A DNA stretch of 64,000 nucleotides from Roseiarcus sp963726105 (GTDB lineage Bacteria; Pseudomonadota; Alphaproteobacteria; Rhizobiales; Beijerinckiaceae), in contig CAVSBJ010000005.1 in the NCBI GenBank assembly GCA_963726105.1, positions 112,749 through 176,748 on the forward strand, given 5' to 3'. A program made the position numbers and the translations under genes. Shown piece by piece: positions 8,901 to 17,932 of this stretch; position 1 is the first letter of the stretch, and each line of letters begins with the position of its first letter. The notes under the pieces were generated by a model. That model searched no databases. It saw nothing but the letters and a program-made list of their open reading frames with translations, and was not told the DNA's origin.

Positions 8901-9510
8901 GCTTGACGATCGACTCGACCGCGATCGCGAGAATCAGACCGTCCTGGTGCTCCTTGGGGTTGATACGCCTGGTCCCGAAGGCCATCGCGAAGAGAGCGAG
9001 CAGCACCGAGACCGCGAGATAAAACGAGGTCGAGGGCGCATCCGGCGTGAGGCGCGCGTGATCGAAGGACTCGATCACCATCAGTATTGTCGGCGCGACG
9101 GCTTTGAGTTGGAGCGCCACATAGGGCGCGGAGCCGATCAGCGCGATCAGCGCGGCGATTGCGGCGACTCCTTGAGATTTTCCATAGCGCGCGGATACGA
9201 AATCGGCGACCGTGGAGACGTTCTGCGCGCGGGCGAGATTGGCGATGCGGGCGATGAACGGCGCCCCGAGGCCGATGACAAGCACCGGCCCGATGTAAAT
9301 GGGGAGAAAATCAAGGCCGTGCGCCGAGGCGAGGCCGACCGAGCCGTAATAGGTCCAGGACGTGCAATAGACTGCGAGACTGAGCGCGTAGATGAAAGCT
9401 CGCGAGCGCCCGGATAAAAAGCGTCGTCCGGCGCCGTCACCCCACCAGGCGATGAGGAACAGAACCGAGACGTAGCCGATTGCGGTCAGAAGAACCGTGG
9501 TGCCGTTCAT
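5986..9510 (-). CDS. SSF-domain hybrid sensor histidine kinase/response regulator
   Basis: This 1174-aa inner-membrane protein has an N-terminal sodium:solute symporter (SSF) domain of about 13 helices (to about residue 510). A PAS-like linker follows (TVFDANLALTAWNREF), then a coiled coil. Next come a HisKA domain with the phospho-acceptor His in AAASHDILQPLNAAR (about residue 816), an HATPase with DTGLGIAPEHQ (about 957), and a C-terminal receiver with Asp in IIADYHLDLGDG (about 1101). This architecture matches the NahK/CbrA class, in which the transporter domain may sense or import a ligand. No cognate regulator gene lies nearby. The last codons are duplicated at 3492-3530. Confidence 0.92.
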   Translation of the reverse strand: MNGTTVLLTAIGYVSVLFLIAWWGDGAGRRFLSGRSRAFIYALSLAVYCTSWTYYGSVGLASAHGLDFLPIYIGPVLVIGLGAPFIARIANLARAQNVSTVADFVSARYGKSQGVAAIAALIALIGSAPYVALQLKAVAPTILMVIESFDHARLTPDAPSTSFYLAVSVLLALFAMAFGTRRINPKEHQDGLILAIAVESIVKLVAFLAVGAFVVWGLHNGIGDLTAIAHSDPRIASVIETRPDPAVWVVTTLLSAFAIVLLPRQFHVAVVENHGERGIRTAAWLFPAYLVLINLFVAPLAIAGLHVFPDASFNRDLTVLALPLNASAHGVALLTMVGGLSAATGMVVVESVALAITISNDLVMPLLLRRNTQAAATEGDIGALVLWVRRLAIVGVLALGFAYERMAGEAGLVSIGLLSFAAVAQIAPSFLGGLFWRRGTARGAIAGMTIGALAWLYLLLLPSIRPEQALAHLLAHGPLAIAWLSPASLVAFAPNALVGGVVLSLAANVAAFVAFSLTRQPSALERAQASAFAGAGVGGEPQAFRLWRSSTTGGELEAAVARYLGVARAHRAFATFMGERGLVYDPALEAGAQLIRHAEFLLSPAIGASTSRQVLSLLLKPRAVSGQSALKLIDEASAAIQSSRDQLQHALDHARQGITVFDANLALTAWNREFVDLFDLPPGMLRHGVGLDEIVRFNAARGAYGPGDSEDFVADRVASLLYDDRPNRLRLFSTHRVIEVRSARLPDGGIVTTYTDVTQTVQAEEALAASNEMLERRVDERTAELQRLNAELERAKNEADAANLSKTRFLAAASHDILQPLNAARLYASALSEGVNHASSEERKNLARNVDVSLEAVEEIIGALLDISRLDAGATRPEISDVPVAELMGMLEIEFAALAREKALDLVFVSTTLAVRTDRRLMRRLLQNLISNALKYTLSGRVLVGCRRVAGAVRIEVWDTGLGIAPEHQRAVFAEFRRLDQGARVARGLGLGLSIVERLGRVLEHPVELRSSPGDGSVFSVTAPIGQATAKPRPDRGAPEPVAAGEPLDGLKVLAIDNEPRVLDGLRILLTRWGCRVATARSVEEAIAALDVFGRLDVIIADYHLDLGDGVAAIRCLRERLGRSTPAILATADRSLEVRDEAARADVLVMTKPLKPAPLRAQLTRYAALREAAE

Positions 9511-9667
9511 CAGAGCCGAGCATCCGCCCTTTGCCGACTGAGAGGCACACTAAACGAAGACGGGGTTTCTTGGAATTCACCGTGGTCGCCGAAATGGGGT
9601 TCAGCGTCAACGCTTAATCAGTTGGATCGGTTTCAACCCAGAACGGACCGTCGACGTGGTGCGCAAC

Positions 9668-10927
9668 TCAAGATTTATGCAACACCTCGACCGTCAGGTG
9701 TGACAGCGACGTGAAGCGGGCGAGGCGGTTTCGATAATAATCCGCTTCTCGTGCTTGCGCGGTGACGACCGAGACGATCGCTCCCAAATGCCCTGGCCCC
9801 AAGCGCCAGAGATGGAGATCGGCGAGTTGGTCGCCCTCGATCTCGACGGCCTGTCGCAGCTTGCTCGCCATGTTCCGGTCGGGGTTCATGTCGAGCAGGA
9901 TCGCTCCGGTGTCGCGGATCAGGCCGTAAGACCAGCTGGCGATGACGCAAGCCCCGATGATACCAGCCAGCGGGTCCATCCAAAGCCAGCCGAAGGCGCG
10001 CGCGAGCAGCAGGCCGACGATCACGAGCACTGACACAGCGGCGTCGGCGACCACGTGAACCACAGCCGCGCGCATATTGTTGTCGCGGGCTGTCATTCCC
10101 TGCGCATGTTCATGCTCTTCGAAGGCGACGGGATAGCTCTCTTGCCCGATCCGCACATTGGCCGCGAACGCATGCGGCTCTGGAATCTCGGCGACCGATT
10201 CCAGATAGCCGCCTTGATCCGTCATGGTAAAAAGTTGCCGCGCACCGTCAGGGCGGACGGTTTCGACTAACGTGGTTTGCGCCGTCAGCGCGGGGCCGGT
10301 TTGGGCGCGGATCCGGAAGCGCGGCGGCGCCCTGTCCTCGAAGACCTCGAGACGCACGGCGCCGGAAGCCGTCGCGATCTCGTGGGACTCGTCATGCTCG
10401 TGATGATCATGCGCCCCGTGCGCGTGTCCATGATCGTGGCCGTGGCTATGGCCGTGATGATGCCCGCCGCCGCTTAGCAGCCATGCGCTCGCGACGTTGA
10501 CGGCCAAGCCGAGACAGGCAATCGGGATGGCCTCGGCGAAGTGAATCGGCACAGGCGCAAAGATACGACTGACCAACTCGTAGCCGATCAGCAGCGCGAT
10601 CATCGCGAGGATGATGGCGCTTGTGAATCCGGCGAGGTCGCCGAGCTTGCCCGTGCCGAAGGTGAAATTCGGATCATTGGCGTGCTTGCGGGCGTAGGTA
10701 TAGGCGAGCGCCGCGAGCAGGAGCGCTCCCGCGTGCGTGCTCATATGCAAGCCGTCGGCGACGAGCGCAATGGAGCCGAACAGCAGGCCGCCGACAATCT
10801 CGGCGATCATCATGGCCCCGCAGAGCCAGATCACCGCCCACGTCTTGCTCTCGCTCTTTTCGTGCCCTTCGCCAAGGAACACATGGCTATGAAACGCAGC
10901 CGCAGCGCCACCGTTGGGTCCACTCAT
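9668..10927 (-). CDS. dmeF: Cation diffusion facilitator, Co/Ni efflux (DmeF)
   Basis: This CDF-family transporter of about 419 aa has six membrane helices, with the metal site motif VADGLHMSTHAG in helix 2 and VHVVADAAVS in helix 5. A long His-rich loop between helices 4 and 5 (GHHHGHSHGHDHGHAHG onward) is typical of Zn/Co/Ni carriers. An extra soluble insertion follows the loop. It couples export of divalent metal to proton entry. The ATG at 10927 (MSGPNGGAA) has GAGG at the right distance; an ATG at 10939 overlapping the dmeR stop as ATGA is possible. Pairing with dmeR makes DmeF the best name. Confidence 0.92.
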   Translation of the reverse strand: MSGPNGGAAAAFHSHVFLGEGHEKSESKTWAVIWLCGAMMIAEIVGGLLFGSIALVADGLHMSTHAGALLLAALAYTYARKHANDPNFTFGTGKLGDLAGFTSAIILAMIALLIGYELVSRIFAPVPIHFAEAIPIACLGLAVNVASAWLLSGGGHHHGHSHGHDHGHAHGAHDHHEHDESHEIATASGAVRLEVFEDRAPPRFRIRAQTGPALTAQTTLVETVRPDGARQLFTMTDQGGYLESVAEIPEPHAFAANVRIGQESYPVAFEEHEHAQGMTARDNNMRAAVVHVVADAAVSVLVIVGLLLARAFGWLWMDPLAGIIGACVIASWSYGLIRDTGAILLDMNPDRNMASKLRQAVEIEGDQLADLHLWRLGPGHLGAIVSVVTAQAREADYYRNRLARFTSLSHLTVEVLHKS

Positions 10928-10935
10928 GGCAATCC

Positions 10936-11214
10936 TCATTTCATGTAGGTGCGAACAACATCAAGCAGTTGCTCCGCCGCTTCGGTGTTCAGCGCGCCGG
11001 GGTGCGTTTCGGCGTCGACGAGATGCGTCCGGACATGATCCTCAACAACCTCGGCCATCAGACCGGCCATCGCCCCTCGCGCGCCGGCGATCAGGTGCAT
11101 CACCTGTTCGCAGCCCGCCTCGCCGTCGAGAGCGCGCTCAATCGCCTCGACCTGGCCCCGGATGCGACGCACGCGCGCCAGCAGCTTGCCTTTTTCGCGG
11201 ATTGTATGAGTCAT
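10936..11214 (-). CDS. dmeR: RcnR/FrmR-family metal-sensing repressor (DmeR)
   Basis: This 92-aa all-helical regulator resembles RcnR strongly. The RcnR metal ligands are all present at identical positions: His3 (MTHTI), Cys35 (GEAGCEQ), His60 and His64 (VEDHVRTH). This predicts Co/Ni sensing rather than Cu or formaldehyde. It sits directly upstream of and overlaps the efflux gene. A C6 tract with flanking AT-type dyad upstream (11226-11246) is the likely operator, so metal binding should release repression of the operon. Confidence 0.93.
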   Translation of the reverse strand: MTHTIREKGKLLARVRRIRGQVEAIERALDGEAGCEQVMHLIAGARGAMAGLMAEVVEDHVRTHLVDAETHPGALNTEAAEQLLDVVRTYMK

Positions 11215-11225
11215 GCCTCTCTATC

Positions 11226-11246
11226 GCATACCCCCCTATCCTATGC
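11226..11246 (-). promoter_or_regulatory. Putative DmeR operator
   Basis: The sequence GCATACCCCCCTATCCTATGC has a central C6 tract between TA-rich arms and lies 12 nt upstream of the dmeR start. RcnR/DmeR-type repressors bind G/C tracts of this kind flanked by inverted AT-rich repeats, and the rhizobial dmeRF box has the same TACCCCCCTAT core. Position and core fit; binding is inferred. Confidence 0.7.
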
Positions 11247-11419
11247 AATCAGATAAGGACGGCCATGGCGATGAGGACTGCTGTGTGCGACAGCTATGAA
11301 TGGCGGCGAGACGATCGTCGGCGCGACCGGAGTTGGAGACCGGGAGGTTCCTGCTTCTCGAGCCAGGCGAAGACGGGGGTGGACGTGAAGTTCGACAAAG
11401 CCTAGCGCGGGAAAGCGGC

Positions 11420-11758
11420 ATGAGGGGTTTGATTGCGATCCTTGGAGCGTTGGCCGCTCTTCCGGCATGCGCTCACGACCAATGGACAAACGGCGCCCCG
11501 ATCCCCGATTGGGTGAAAGCCTCATGCTGCGGTCCAGCGGACGCGCATCATCTGACGTCCGACCAGGTCCGCCGGTACGGCGACTATTACCGCGTGGACG
11601 GGTATCATCGTCCGATCCCGATCGCCGTCGCGCTCCCGAGCCAGGACGGCGACTATTGGATTTTCTATCGGGACAAGGATGGAGCGCCGGGCGCAAACGG
11701 CGGAGGGAGTGACGGTCAATCGGGCGTCTATTGTTTCTTCGTGCCAATGGCGTTTTGA
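11420..11758 (+). CDS. Small secreted protein, unknown function
   Basis: This 112-aa protein has a clear signal peptide (MRGLIAILGALAALPACA) and a mature part with paired cysteines (KASCCGPADAHHL), a late Cys (GVYCFF) and many aromatic residues. The Cys-Cys, His-His and Asp-rich DAHHLTSDQV segment could bind metal, but no known domain was recognised. Similar small proteins occur in other Hyphomicrobiales. The ATG at 11420 puts the signal peptide at the N-terminus and has GGGAAAG upstream. The nearby dmeRF operon might hint at a metal role, but this is only position. Confidence 0.65.
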   Translation: MRGLIAILGALAALPACAHDQWTNGAPIPDWVKASCCGPADAHHLTSDQVRRYGDYYRVDGYHRPIPIAVALPSQDGDYWIFYRDKDGAPGANGGGSDGQSGVYCFFVPMAF

Positions 11759-11999
11759 GCCATGCGGGCGTCGGCGGCAACGGAGCGCAGACCGTTTCGA
11801 CGCGCTTGCCGCTCTCTGGCTGGATTTGTTCGACCTCAAGCGGATGGCCGGCCGCCGCCGGGAACAACGGCAACCACGATATACAGATTCCAAGAGTGCT
11901 TCTAGACCGCTCACCGCCGGGATGGGGCTCGGCTGACTTCTTCTCATGCGCGTCGATCGCTAAGGCTTCGACCAGGGTCGGGCCGATGTCGTCGGGCCC

Positions 12000-12300
12000 T
12001 CGCAGGATCAACGTCGCGTTCGCGCCGCGCTCGACGTCGTCGCCGACCGCGGCGACTACTTCAAGGCTGAGGATATCGAGGCTTGCGAGAAAGTTGGCTG
12101 CATTGCACGTTCCCAGGCCGCAGCGCGGCTTCTCGGTTACGCGGGGCCTGTTTCGCAAGGACGACCTTCGATACGACGCAGCGCGCGACTTCGTCTGCCC
12201 AGCCGGGACGTTGCTGACGCCGATCCCCGCGGCCGGCTGCGCGATCTCGCCAAAGTGGATTGCGGTAATCGAGGAGCCTGTCGTGACTGCCCATTGTGCG
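12000..12300 (+). pseudogene. Degenerate IS1182-like transposase remnant
   Basis: Two short stretches in different plus-strand frames resemble the middle of IS1182-type DDE transposases: DVVADRGDYFKAEDIEACEK (12033-12107) and then GLFRKDDLRYDAARDFVCPAG (about 12130-12210). A degenerate Cys pair (CRDCPLC) follows near 12270. There are frameshifts and stops between them, and no ends were found. The rest of the gap between 11759 and 12533 shows no gene I can support, so this region is probably a relic of an old insertion upstream of the paoABC operon. Confidence 0.6.
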
Positions 12301-12533
12301 CGATGCAGGAACGACATTCGCTCCGTCTCCCGCCGCGAAAGCGAGGCCGGGCTCGTCGCCGCGAGGCCGTCGACTCGCGTCAAACTGATCGGGCTTTGGT
12401 CGGGCAGCCCGCTATTCCAAGGAATATTTCGCGCGCCGCGCTCGTGGTCGCGCGTCAACATTTCAGCGTCCGAAGGGAGCAACTTCCGCATCCACGCGTT
12501 TAGCCCGCTTGCTGGGATCAAGCGGAGTCCGCG

Positions 12534-13064
12534 ATGCGCTGGATTGTCAATCGCCGCGAAGTGGAGCGGGAAGTCGACGCGCGAACGTCGCTTCTGGATC
12601 TCCTGCGCGAACATCTGCACCTTTTCGGCGCCAAAAAGGGGTGCAATCAGGGAGCGTGCGGAGCCTGCACCGTCCTCGTCGACGGCGAGCGCATCAATTC
12701 CTGCCTCGCTCTCGCTGTGCAGTACGAAGGCCGCGAGATCACCGCGATCGAGGGCCTTGGCGCGCCCGGCGCGCTCCATCCTTTGCAGCAAGCGTTTGTT
12801 GAACATGACGGGTTCCAGTGCGGCTATTGCACGCCGGGTCAGATCTGCTCGGCGGTTGGCATGGCGACCGAGCTGCGCCGCGGCGTGCTAAGTTACGTCA
12901 CTGCGGATCTGGACGCAGAGACCATAGCGCTCAGTCACGATGAGTTGCGCGAGCGGATGAGCGGCAATCTATGCCGCTGCGGCACCTATAACGGCATCGT
13001 CGATGCGATCCACGAGACGTTCGGCGAGCTCGCTACGGCGGCGCCTACGCGCGAGGCCGCCTGA
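12534..13064 (+). CDS. paoA: Aldehyde oxidoreductase 2Fe-2S subunit (PaoA-like)
   Basis: This 176-aa small subunit of a xanthine oxidase-family enzyme has a plant-type [2Fe-2S] domain (KKGCNQGACGACTVLVDGE) and a second helical [2Fe-2S] domain (FQCGYCTPGQICSA and GNLCRCGTYNGI). It relays electrons from the molybdenum site to the FAD. Unlike E. coli PaoA it has no Tat signal, so the enzyme should stay in the cytoplasm. The ATG is preceded by GGAG and the stop overlaps the next start as TGATG. Confidence 0.9.
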   Translation: MRWIVNRREVEREVDARTSLLDLLREHLHLFGAKKGCNQGACGACTVLVDGERINSCLALAVQYEGREITAIEGLGAPGALHPLQQAFVEHDGFQCGYCTPGQICSAVGMATELRRGVLSYVTADLDAETIALSHDELRERMSGNLCRCGTYNGIVDAIHETFGELATAAPTREAA

Positions 13065-14056
13065 TGACTCCATTTCAATATGAGCGCGCTTCTGACGTGG
13101 GCGCCGCGCTCGCGGCGGGCGGGCGCGGCGGCGCGCAATATCTGGGCGGCGGGACCAATCTTGTCGACCTCATGCGCGAGACCATCGAGCGACCTGAGAC
13201 GCTGGTGGATGTGACCGGACTCTCGCGGGACATCGAGGAAATTCAAGGTGGCGGCCTGCGCATCGGCGCTGGGGTGAAGAACACGGCAGCCGCGGCCGAT
13301 CGACGTGTGCGCGAGCGCTTTCCCCTGCTTGCGCAAGCGATCCTGGCAGGCGCCTCCGCCCAAATCCGCAACATGGCGACGGTCGGCGGCAATCTCATGC
13401 AGCGCACGCGCTGCATCTATTTCTACGACGACGCCGCGCGCTGCAACAAGCGCACGCCAGGAGAAGGCTGTGACGCGCGTGAGGGGTTTAACCGCAATCA
13501 CGCCGTGCTCGGCGCCTCTGAGGCCTGCGTGGCCACTCACCCCTCCGACATGTGCGTCGCGCTTGCGGCTCTGGACGCGATGGTGACGGTTAGGGGCAAG
13601 GACGGATCGCGCGAGATCCCGCTGACCGCGTTTCACCGCCGCCCAGGCGACACGCCGCAAGTCGAGACGGAGCTTGAGCCCGGCGAGCTGATCACGGCGG
13701 TGACCGTGCCGCCGAATGGGATCGCCGCCCACTCGCATTATCGCAAGGTTCGCGACCGCGCCTCTTACGCCTTCGCCCTTGTCTCGGTGGCCGCCGGTCT
13801 CGAAATGGAGGGAGGCATGATCAAAGACGTGCGCATCGCGCTTGGAGGCGTGGCGCACAAGCCGTGGCGCGCAGAGCGCGCGGAAGCCGCGCTCAAAGGC
13901 CGTCAGGCGACCGAGGCAGCCCTCCGCCGAGCGGCCGAGGCCGAGCTCGCTGCGGCTCAGCCCCTGCGCGACAACGCCTTCAAGATTGAGCTCGCAACGC
14001 GGGTCATTGCGGACACGCTCGGCAAGCTCGCCAAAGCCCAGGGAGCCGCGCAATGA
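13064..14056 (+). CDS. paoB: Aldehyde oxidoreductase FAD subunit (PaoB-like)
   Basis: This 330-aa FAD-binding subunit has a PCMH-type domain (YLGGGTNLVDLMRETIERP, ATVGGNLMQRTRC) and a C-terminal CO dehydrogenase flavoprotein domain. The Cys-rich insertion after QRTRC (CNKRTPGEGCDAREG, GASEACVATHPSDMC) matches the loop that holds an extra [4Fe-4S] cluster in PaoB and 4-hydroxybenzoyl-CoA reductase. It transfers electrons from the FeS subunit to the final acceptor. It is coupled to both neighbours through overlapping stop/start codons. Confidence 0.9.
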   Translation: MTPFQYERASDVGAALAAGGRGGAQYLGGGTNLVDLMRETIERPETLVDVTGLSRDIEEIQGGGLRIGAGVKNTAAAADRRVRERFPLLAQAILAGASAQIRNMATVGGNLMQRTRCIYFYDDAARCNKRTPGEGCDAREGFNRNHAVLGASEACVATHPSDMCVALAALDAMVTVRGKDGSREIPLTAFHRRPGDTPQVETELEPGELITAVTVPPNGIAAHSHYRKVRDRASYAFALVSVAAGLEMEGGMIKDVRIALGGVAHKPWRAERAEAALKGRQATEAALRRAAEAELAAAQPLRDNAFKIELATRVIADTLGKLAKAQGAAQ

Positions 14057-16366
14057 GCGTTGTGCAAGACGCCGTTCAGGCGGTGATGAAGAAAGCCATC
14101 GCGCTTGCGCCCGACGGCTGGATTCCAGGCGGCCACCCCGACCCGCTCATGCATCATAAGCATGGCCTCATCGGAGCGCCGATCTCGCGAATTGACGGTC
14201 CGCTGAAAGTGTCGGGCAAGGCGGCGTTCTGCGCCGAGTTCCCGATGGAAGGGGTGATTTATGCGGCGCTCAAATATTCGACGATTGCGCGTGGCCGTAT
14301 TGTTGACGTCGATGTGGCCGCGGCCGAGGCGGCCCCGGGTGTCGTGCTGGTGATGACGCATCGCAACGCCCCGAAACTGAACAAAGCGCCACCCTTCATG
14401 AGCAAGCCGAAGGCAGCCGGTCCTGACGATCTGCCGATCATGCAGGATGACCGCGTGCACTGGAATGGTCAGCCGATTGCGATCGTGCTCGCCGAAACCC
14501 AGGAACAGGCCGAGCACGCGCAGAGCCTGATCGGCGTCACTTACGAAGCGCAGAACCCGGTCATTGCGCTCGCCGCAGCGAAGGCGAACGGAACCGAATC
14601 CGGCCTGTTCATGGGCGAGCCGCTGAAGCAGAAAGTCGGCGACGCAGAGGCCGCCTTTGCCGCTGCTCCGCACAACGTGAATGTCACGTACGCGACGCCC
14701 CGCCATCACCACGCTCCGATCGAGCTGCACGCCTGCACCCTCGCTTGGGACGGCGATACATTGCGCGTCCACGACGCTTCGCAGGCGGTGGCGCATGAAG
14801 GCTGGACGATCGCGCAGGTGTTCGGGCTGAAAGATGATCAAGTGCGCCGGACATCGCCCTTCGTTGGCGGCGGCTTCGGCAGCAAGCTCCTTTGGCAGCA
14901 TCAAATCCTCGCGGCCGCGGCGGCGAAGCTTGCGCCCCGGCCGGTTCGCATCATGCTCTCCCGCGAGGGCGTGTTTCGTATCGTCGGCGGCCGCACTGTC
15001 ACGGAGCAGCGCGTGGCGCTTGGCGCCCAAGCGGACGGCCGTCTCGACGCGTTGATCCACACCGCGGTTGTTGCGATGACTCCGCACAACAACATGCCCG
15101 AGCCCTTCATCCTGCCAGCGAAAAGTGTCTACGCGTCGAAGACCTTCTTCCTGGACGTCGAGACGGTGCGGATGAACATGGTGGCCAACACCTTCATGCG
15201 CGCTCCAGGCGAAGCCGTCGGCACGTTTGGCCTCGAATCCGCGATGGACGAGCTCGCGGTTGAACTTGGGCTTGACCCGATCGAGCTTCGCGTCCGGAAC
15301 GAACCCGAGAAAGACCCGCTGACCGGCCTGCCCTTCTCGCAACGCGGGATCGTGCAGGCTTGGCGGGACGGCGCCAAGCGGTTCGGCTGGTTGAAGCGCA
15401 GTGCGACGCCAGCGACGAGGCGCGAGGGCGACTGGCTGATCGGCATGGGGCTGCGCGACCGGCACCTATCCTTATTATCGGATGCCCGGCGGAGCCGCGC
15501 GTCTCACCATCACCCGCGACGGTCGTGCGACCGTCGCCATCGCGGCGCACGAGATGGGCATGGGCACCGCCACGGCCCAGGCGCAGGTCGCGGCGGAACG
15601 GCTCGGGCTGCCATTACAGCAGGTGGAGGTGCTCTATGGCGACACTCTCTATCCGGGCGCCGTCTTGGCAGGCGGCTCGCAGCAGACGGCCTCGATTGGC
15701 GCGTCGATCATCGCGGCGCATCGCGCGCTGGTGAAAGAACTCCTGAAGCTTGCCGGCAACAACTCGCCTCTGGCCGGACTTGGTCCTGACGAGGTCGGCG
15801 GTCTCGATGGCGGGCTCTCGGCTCTCGACGATGAGGGCCGTCGCGAGAGCTACGCTTCGATCCTTGACCGCGCCCGGCGCGAGGAAGTGACCGTCGAGGC
15901 CGAGGCCCCGATGCCGCTTGAGCTGCAACATTGGTCCACGCACAGCCACAGCGCGCTGTTCTGCGAAGTCCGGGTGAACGCCGTCACAGGGGAAGTGCGC
16001 GTCAGCCGTTTTCTCGGCTCGTTCGATTGCGGGCGAATCCTCAACCCGAAGACGGCGGCGAGCCAGTTTCGCGGCGGCATCATCATGGGCCTCGGCCTCG
16101 CGCTCATGGAAGAGGTGATGTTCGACGAGCGCAGCGGGCGGATCATGAATCCCTCGCTCGCCGAGTATCACGTGCCGGTGCACCTGGACGTTCCGGAGAT
16201 CGACGTGATCTGGACCGACGAGCCCGATCCTCACGCTCCCGTGGGCGCGCGCGGCGTTGGCGAGATCGGCATCACCGGAGTCGGAGCCGCGGTCGCCAAC
16301 GCCGTGTTCAACGCCACGGGCAAACGCGTGCGCGACCTGCCAATCACCCTCGACAATCTGATGTAG
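14053..16366 (+). pseudogene. paoC: Aldehyde oxidoreductase molybdenum subunit (PaoC-like), frameshifted
   Basis: The large subunit binds molybdenum-cytosine dinucleotide and oxidises aldehydes. Its N-terminal part (14053 to about 15450) includes ALDXDH hammerhead sequence and VGGGFGSKLLWQH. The rest is in the +1 frame (PGGAARLTITRDGRA through AHEMGMGTATAQAQ to the catalytic-Glu region ARGVGEIGITG). The frame breaks near 15447-15455, in GGCATGGGGCTGCGCGACC, where one extra base would turn a GMGVATGTYPYYR-like reading out of frame. The joined product of about 770 aa is full length. A single-base lesion may be real or an assembly error. No xdhC/paoD maturation gene follows. Confidence 0.85.
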
Positions 16367-16390
16367 TGAGGCGCCTCGGCGTAGTCCGCG

Positions 16391-17026
16391 TCAGCCGAGA
16401 TTGGGTTGGGTGTTCTTGAAACTCGGCAAGGCTTGGATCTTTGTCCACCAATCGGCAAAGCCGGGGACATTGAAAACCACGTCCTTGTCCGGCGTGAGCG
16501 AGACGTAAAAGGCGATTGGCGCGAGATAGAGGTCGGCGAGGCTCAAGTCGCCCGCGATGAAGGGGGAAGAGCCCTTCGCCTTCATGGCAAGCTCGATCAC
16601 CTTGCGGCCATTCTCGAGGCCGCTCTTGCGCATCGCCTCGTTCTTGCCGCCGACAAAATCCGGAAACAGGTGATAGGCGGCCACACCGCCGGTCAGGGCG
16701 CCGTAACCGTAGGAGTCGATTAGGCCGATAATCATGTCCATCCGCGCGCGATCCTTGGGGGCCGAGGGGATCAGCGACTTGCCGGGGAGGACATCGTTGA
16801 GGTAGCGCGCAATCGCGGTCGTCTCCAGAATGCGCATGCCGTCATGGTCAAGGACCGGGACCTTGCCGAAGGGATGGCGCTCCAGATGCTCAGGCGTTTT
16901 CGGATCGCCCGCCAGCACATTGAGCGGCACTTGCTTGAAGTCGGTCACGCCCTTTTCGGCAAGGACCATTTTGACCGTGCGGACGTAAGTCGAGCCGTCA
17001 AAGCCCCAGAGAGTCATGTCCGACAT
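16391..17026 (-). CDS. Glutathione S-transferase family protein
   Basis: This 211-aa protein has an N-terminal thioredoxin-like domain (MTLWGFDGSTYVRTVKMVLAEKG, GKVPVLDHDGMRILETTAI, with the conserved cis-Pro and the Glu-Thr pair that binds the glutathione gamma-glutamyl group) and an all-helical C-terminal domain containing FIAGDLSLADLYLAPI. The Ser/Tyr position in the first helix (GSTYVRTV) suggests a Ser-type GST, usual in bacteria. An AAAGGA ribosome binding site precedes the ATG. It converges with the paoABC operon. The substrate is unknown. Confidence 0.88.
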   Translation of the reverse strand: MSDMTLWGFDGSTYVRTVKMVLAEKGVTDFKQVPLNVLAGDPKTPEHLERHPFGKVPVLDHDGMRILETTAIARYLNDVLPGKSLIPSAPKDRARMDMIIGLIDSYGYGALTGGVAAYHLFPDFVGGKNEAMRKSGLENGRKVIELAMKAKGSSPFIAGDLSLADLYLAPIAFYVSLTPDKDVVFNVPGFADWWTKIQALPSFKNTQPNLG

Positions 17027-17101
17027 GGGTTCCAGTCCTTTTCAATCTTCGTCCAGGCGAGCGCTTTAGACTAGATTGAATTGTCCGGACAGGCCAGCGG
17101 C

Positions 17102-17932
17102 TCAGCCGGCGTCTTCGGTCTTGAGCGCCTTGGGCTTCACGCCCTTCGCAGGCTTGCCGAGATCGCGCAGAGAACCACTCTGCGCGATCATCTGGCGGAT
17201 CGCCTCGACATTGGCGCGCGCGGCGTCCGGGGAAAGGTCGGTCCGGCTGACAGCTTCGGCGTCGGCGAATTTGCCTTCGAGAGCCAGCACGAGCGCCAGG
17301 TCGCCGCGCATGCGAGCGTCGGCTTTGGGACTTGCGACGGCCTGCCTCAGGGCGTCCTCGGCCGCGGGCAATTGCTTGGCCAGAGCGAGCGAGAGCCCCA
17401 TGTTGGTGAGCACGCTTGGCTCACCCGGGGCGATCTTCAGCGCCTCGTGATAGAACTGCATGGCCCCGGCATGGTCGCCGAGCCGGTCGGCAACCGTTCC
17501 CTGCACCGACATAACGTCCCATCGCGGATTGTCAGGCGTATAGGCGTGGCTCAGCACATCCTTGGCTTGCGTGAGTTGCCCGGCGTCGGCGAGCGCCTTG
17601 CCATATTCGCCGAGCACGTCGAAATCCTTTGGCGTCTTGATGGCCGCGGTCTGAATGACGGCGACCGCTTCGCTGTAGCGGGTGAGCGCGCGCAAGGCGC
17701 GCGCATATTCGATTGAAGCCGTCTTCTCGCCGGGGTTGCGATCATAGCGCTTGCCTAACTCCTCTGCGTAAGCCCTGAGCTTCGCGTCGTCCGTCGGCTG
17801 GGCTGCGGACCCAGGAATGGAGCCGGTGACGTCGCCAAAGTCGTAGCAGCCGGCGAGCGGCGCGGCGAAAGCGGCGACGCATGCGGCGAAGAGCCCCCGC
17901 AAGACAGCGGGGCGAAAGGACGATCGCGGCAT
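17102..17932 (-). CDS. TadD-like TPR lipoprotein
   Basis: This 276-aa protein has a lipoprotein signal ending in the lipobox LAGC (residues about 26-29) followed by several TPR motifs (SIEYARALRALTRYSEAVAV, DFDVLGEYGKALADAGQL, VLTNMGLSLALAKQLPAAED). It resembles TadD, the outer-membrane-linked pilotin/assembly protein of Tad (Flp) pili. No other tad gene is in the window, so its membership of a pilus system cannot be confirmed here. Confidence 0.75.
   Translation of the reverse strand: MPRSSFRPAVLRGLFAACVAAFAAPLAGCYDFGDVTGSIPGSAAQPTDDAKLRAYAEELGKRYDRNPGEKTASIEYARALRALTRYSEAVAVIQTAAIKTPKDFDVLGEYGKALADAGQLTQAKDVLSHAYTPDNPRWDVMSVQGTVADRLGDHAGAMQFYHEALKIAPGEPSVLTNMGLSLALAKQLPAAEDALRQAVASPKADARMRGDLALVLALEGKFADAEAVSRTDLSPDAARANVEAIRQMIAQSGSLRDLGKPAKGVKPKALKTEDAG

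Noticed and set aside
11241..12806. An open frame of 521 codons on the minus strand across the IS1182 remnant and start of paoA
   Set aside because: It spans unrelated plus-strand genes, has no conserved motif and no ribosome site.
17102..17932. TadD-like gene taken as evidence of a Tad pilus locus
   Set aside because: No other tad or flp gene is in the window.
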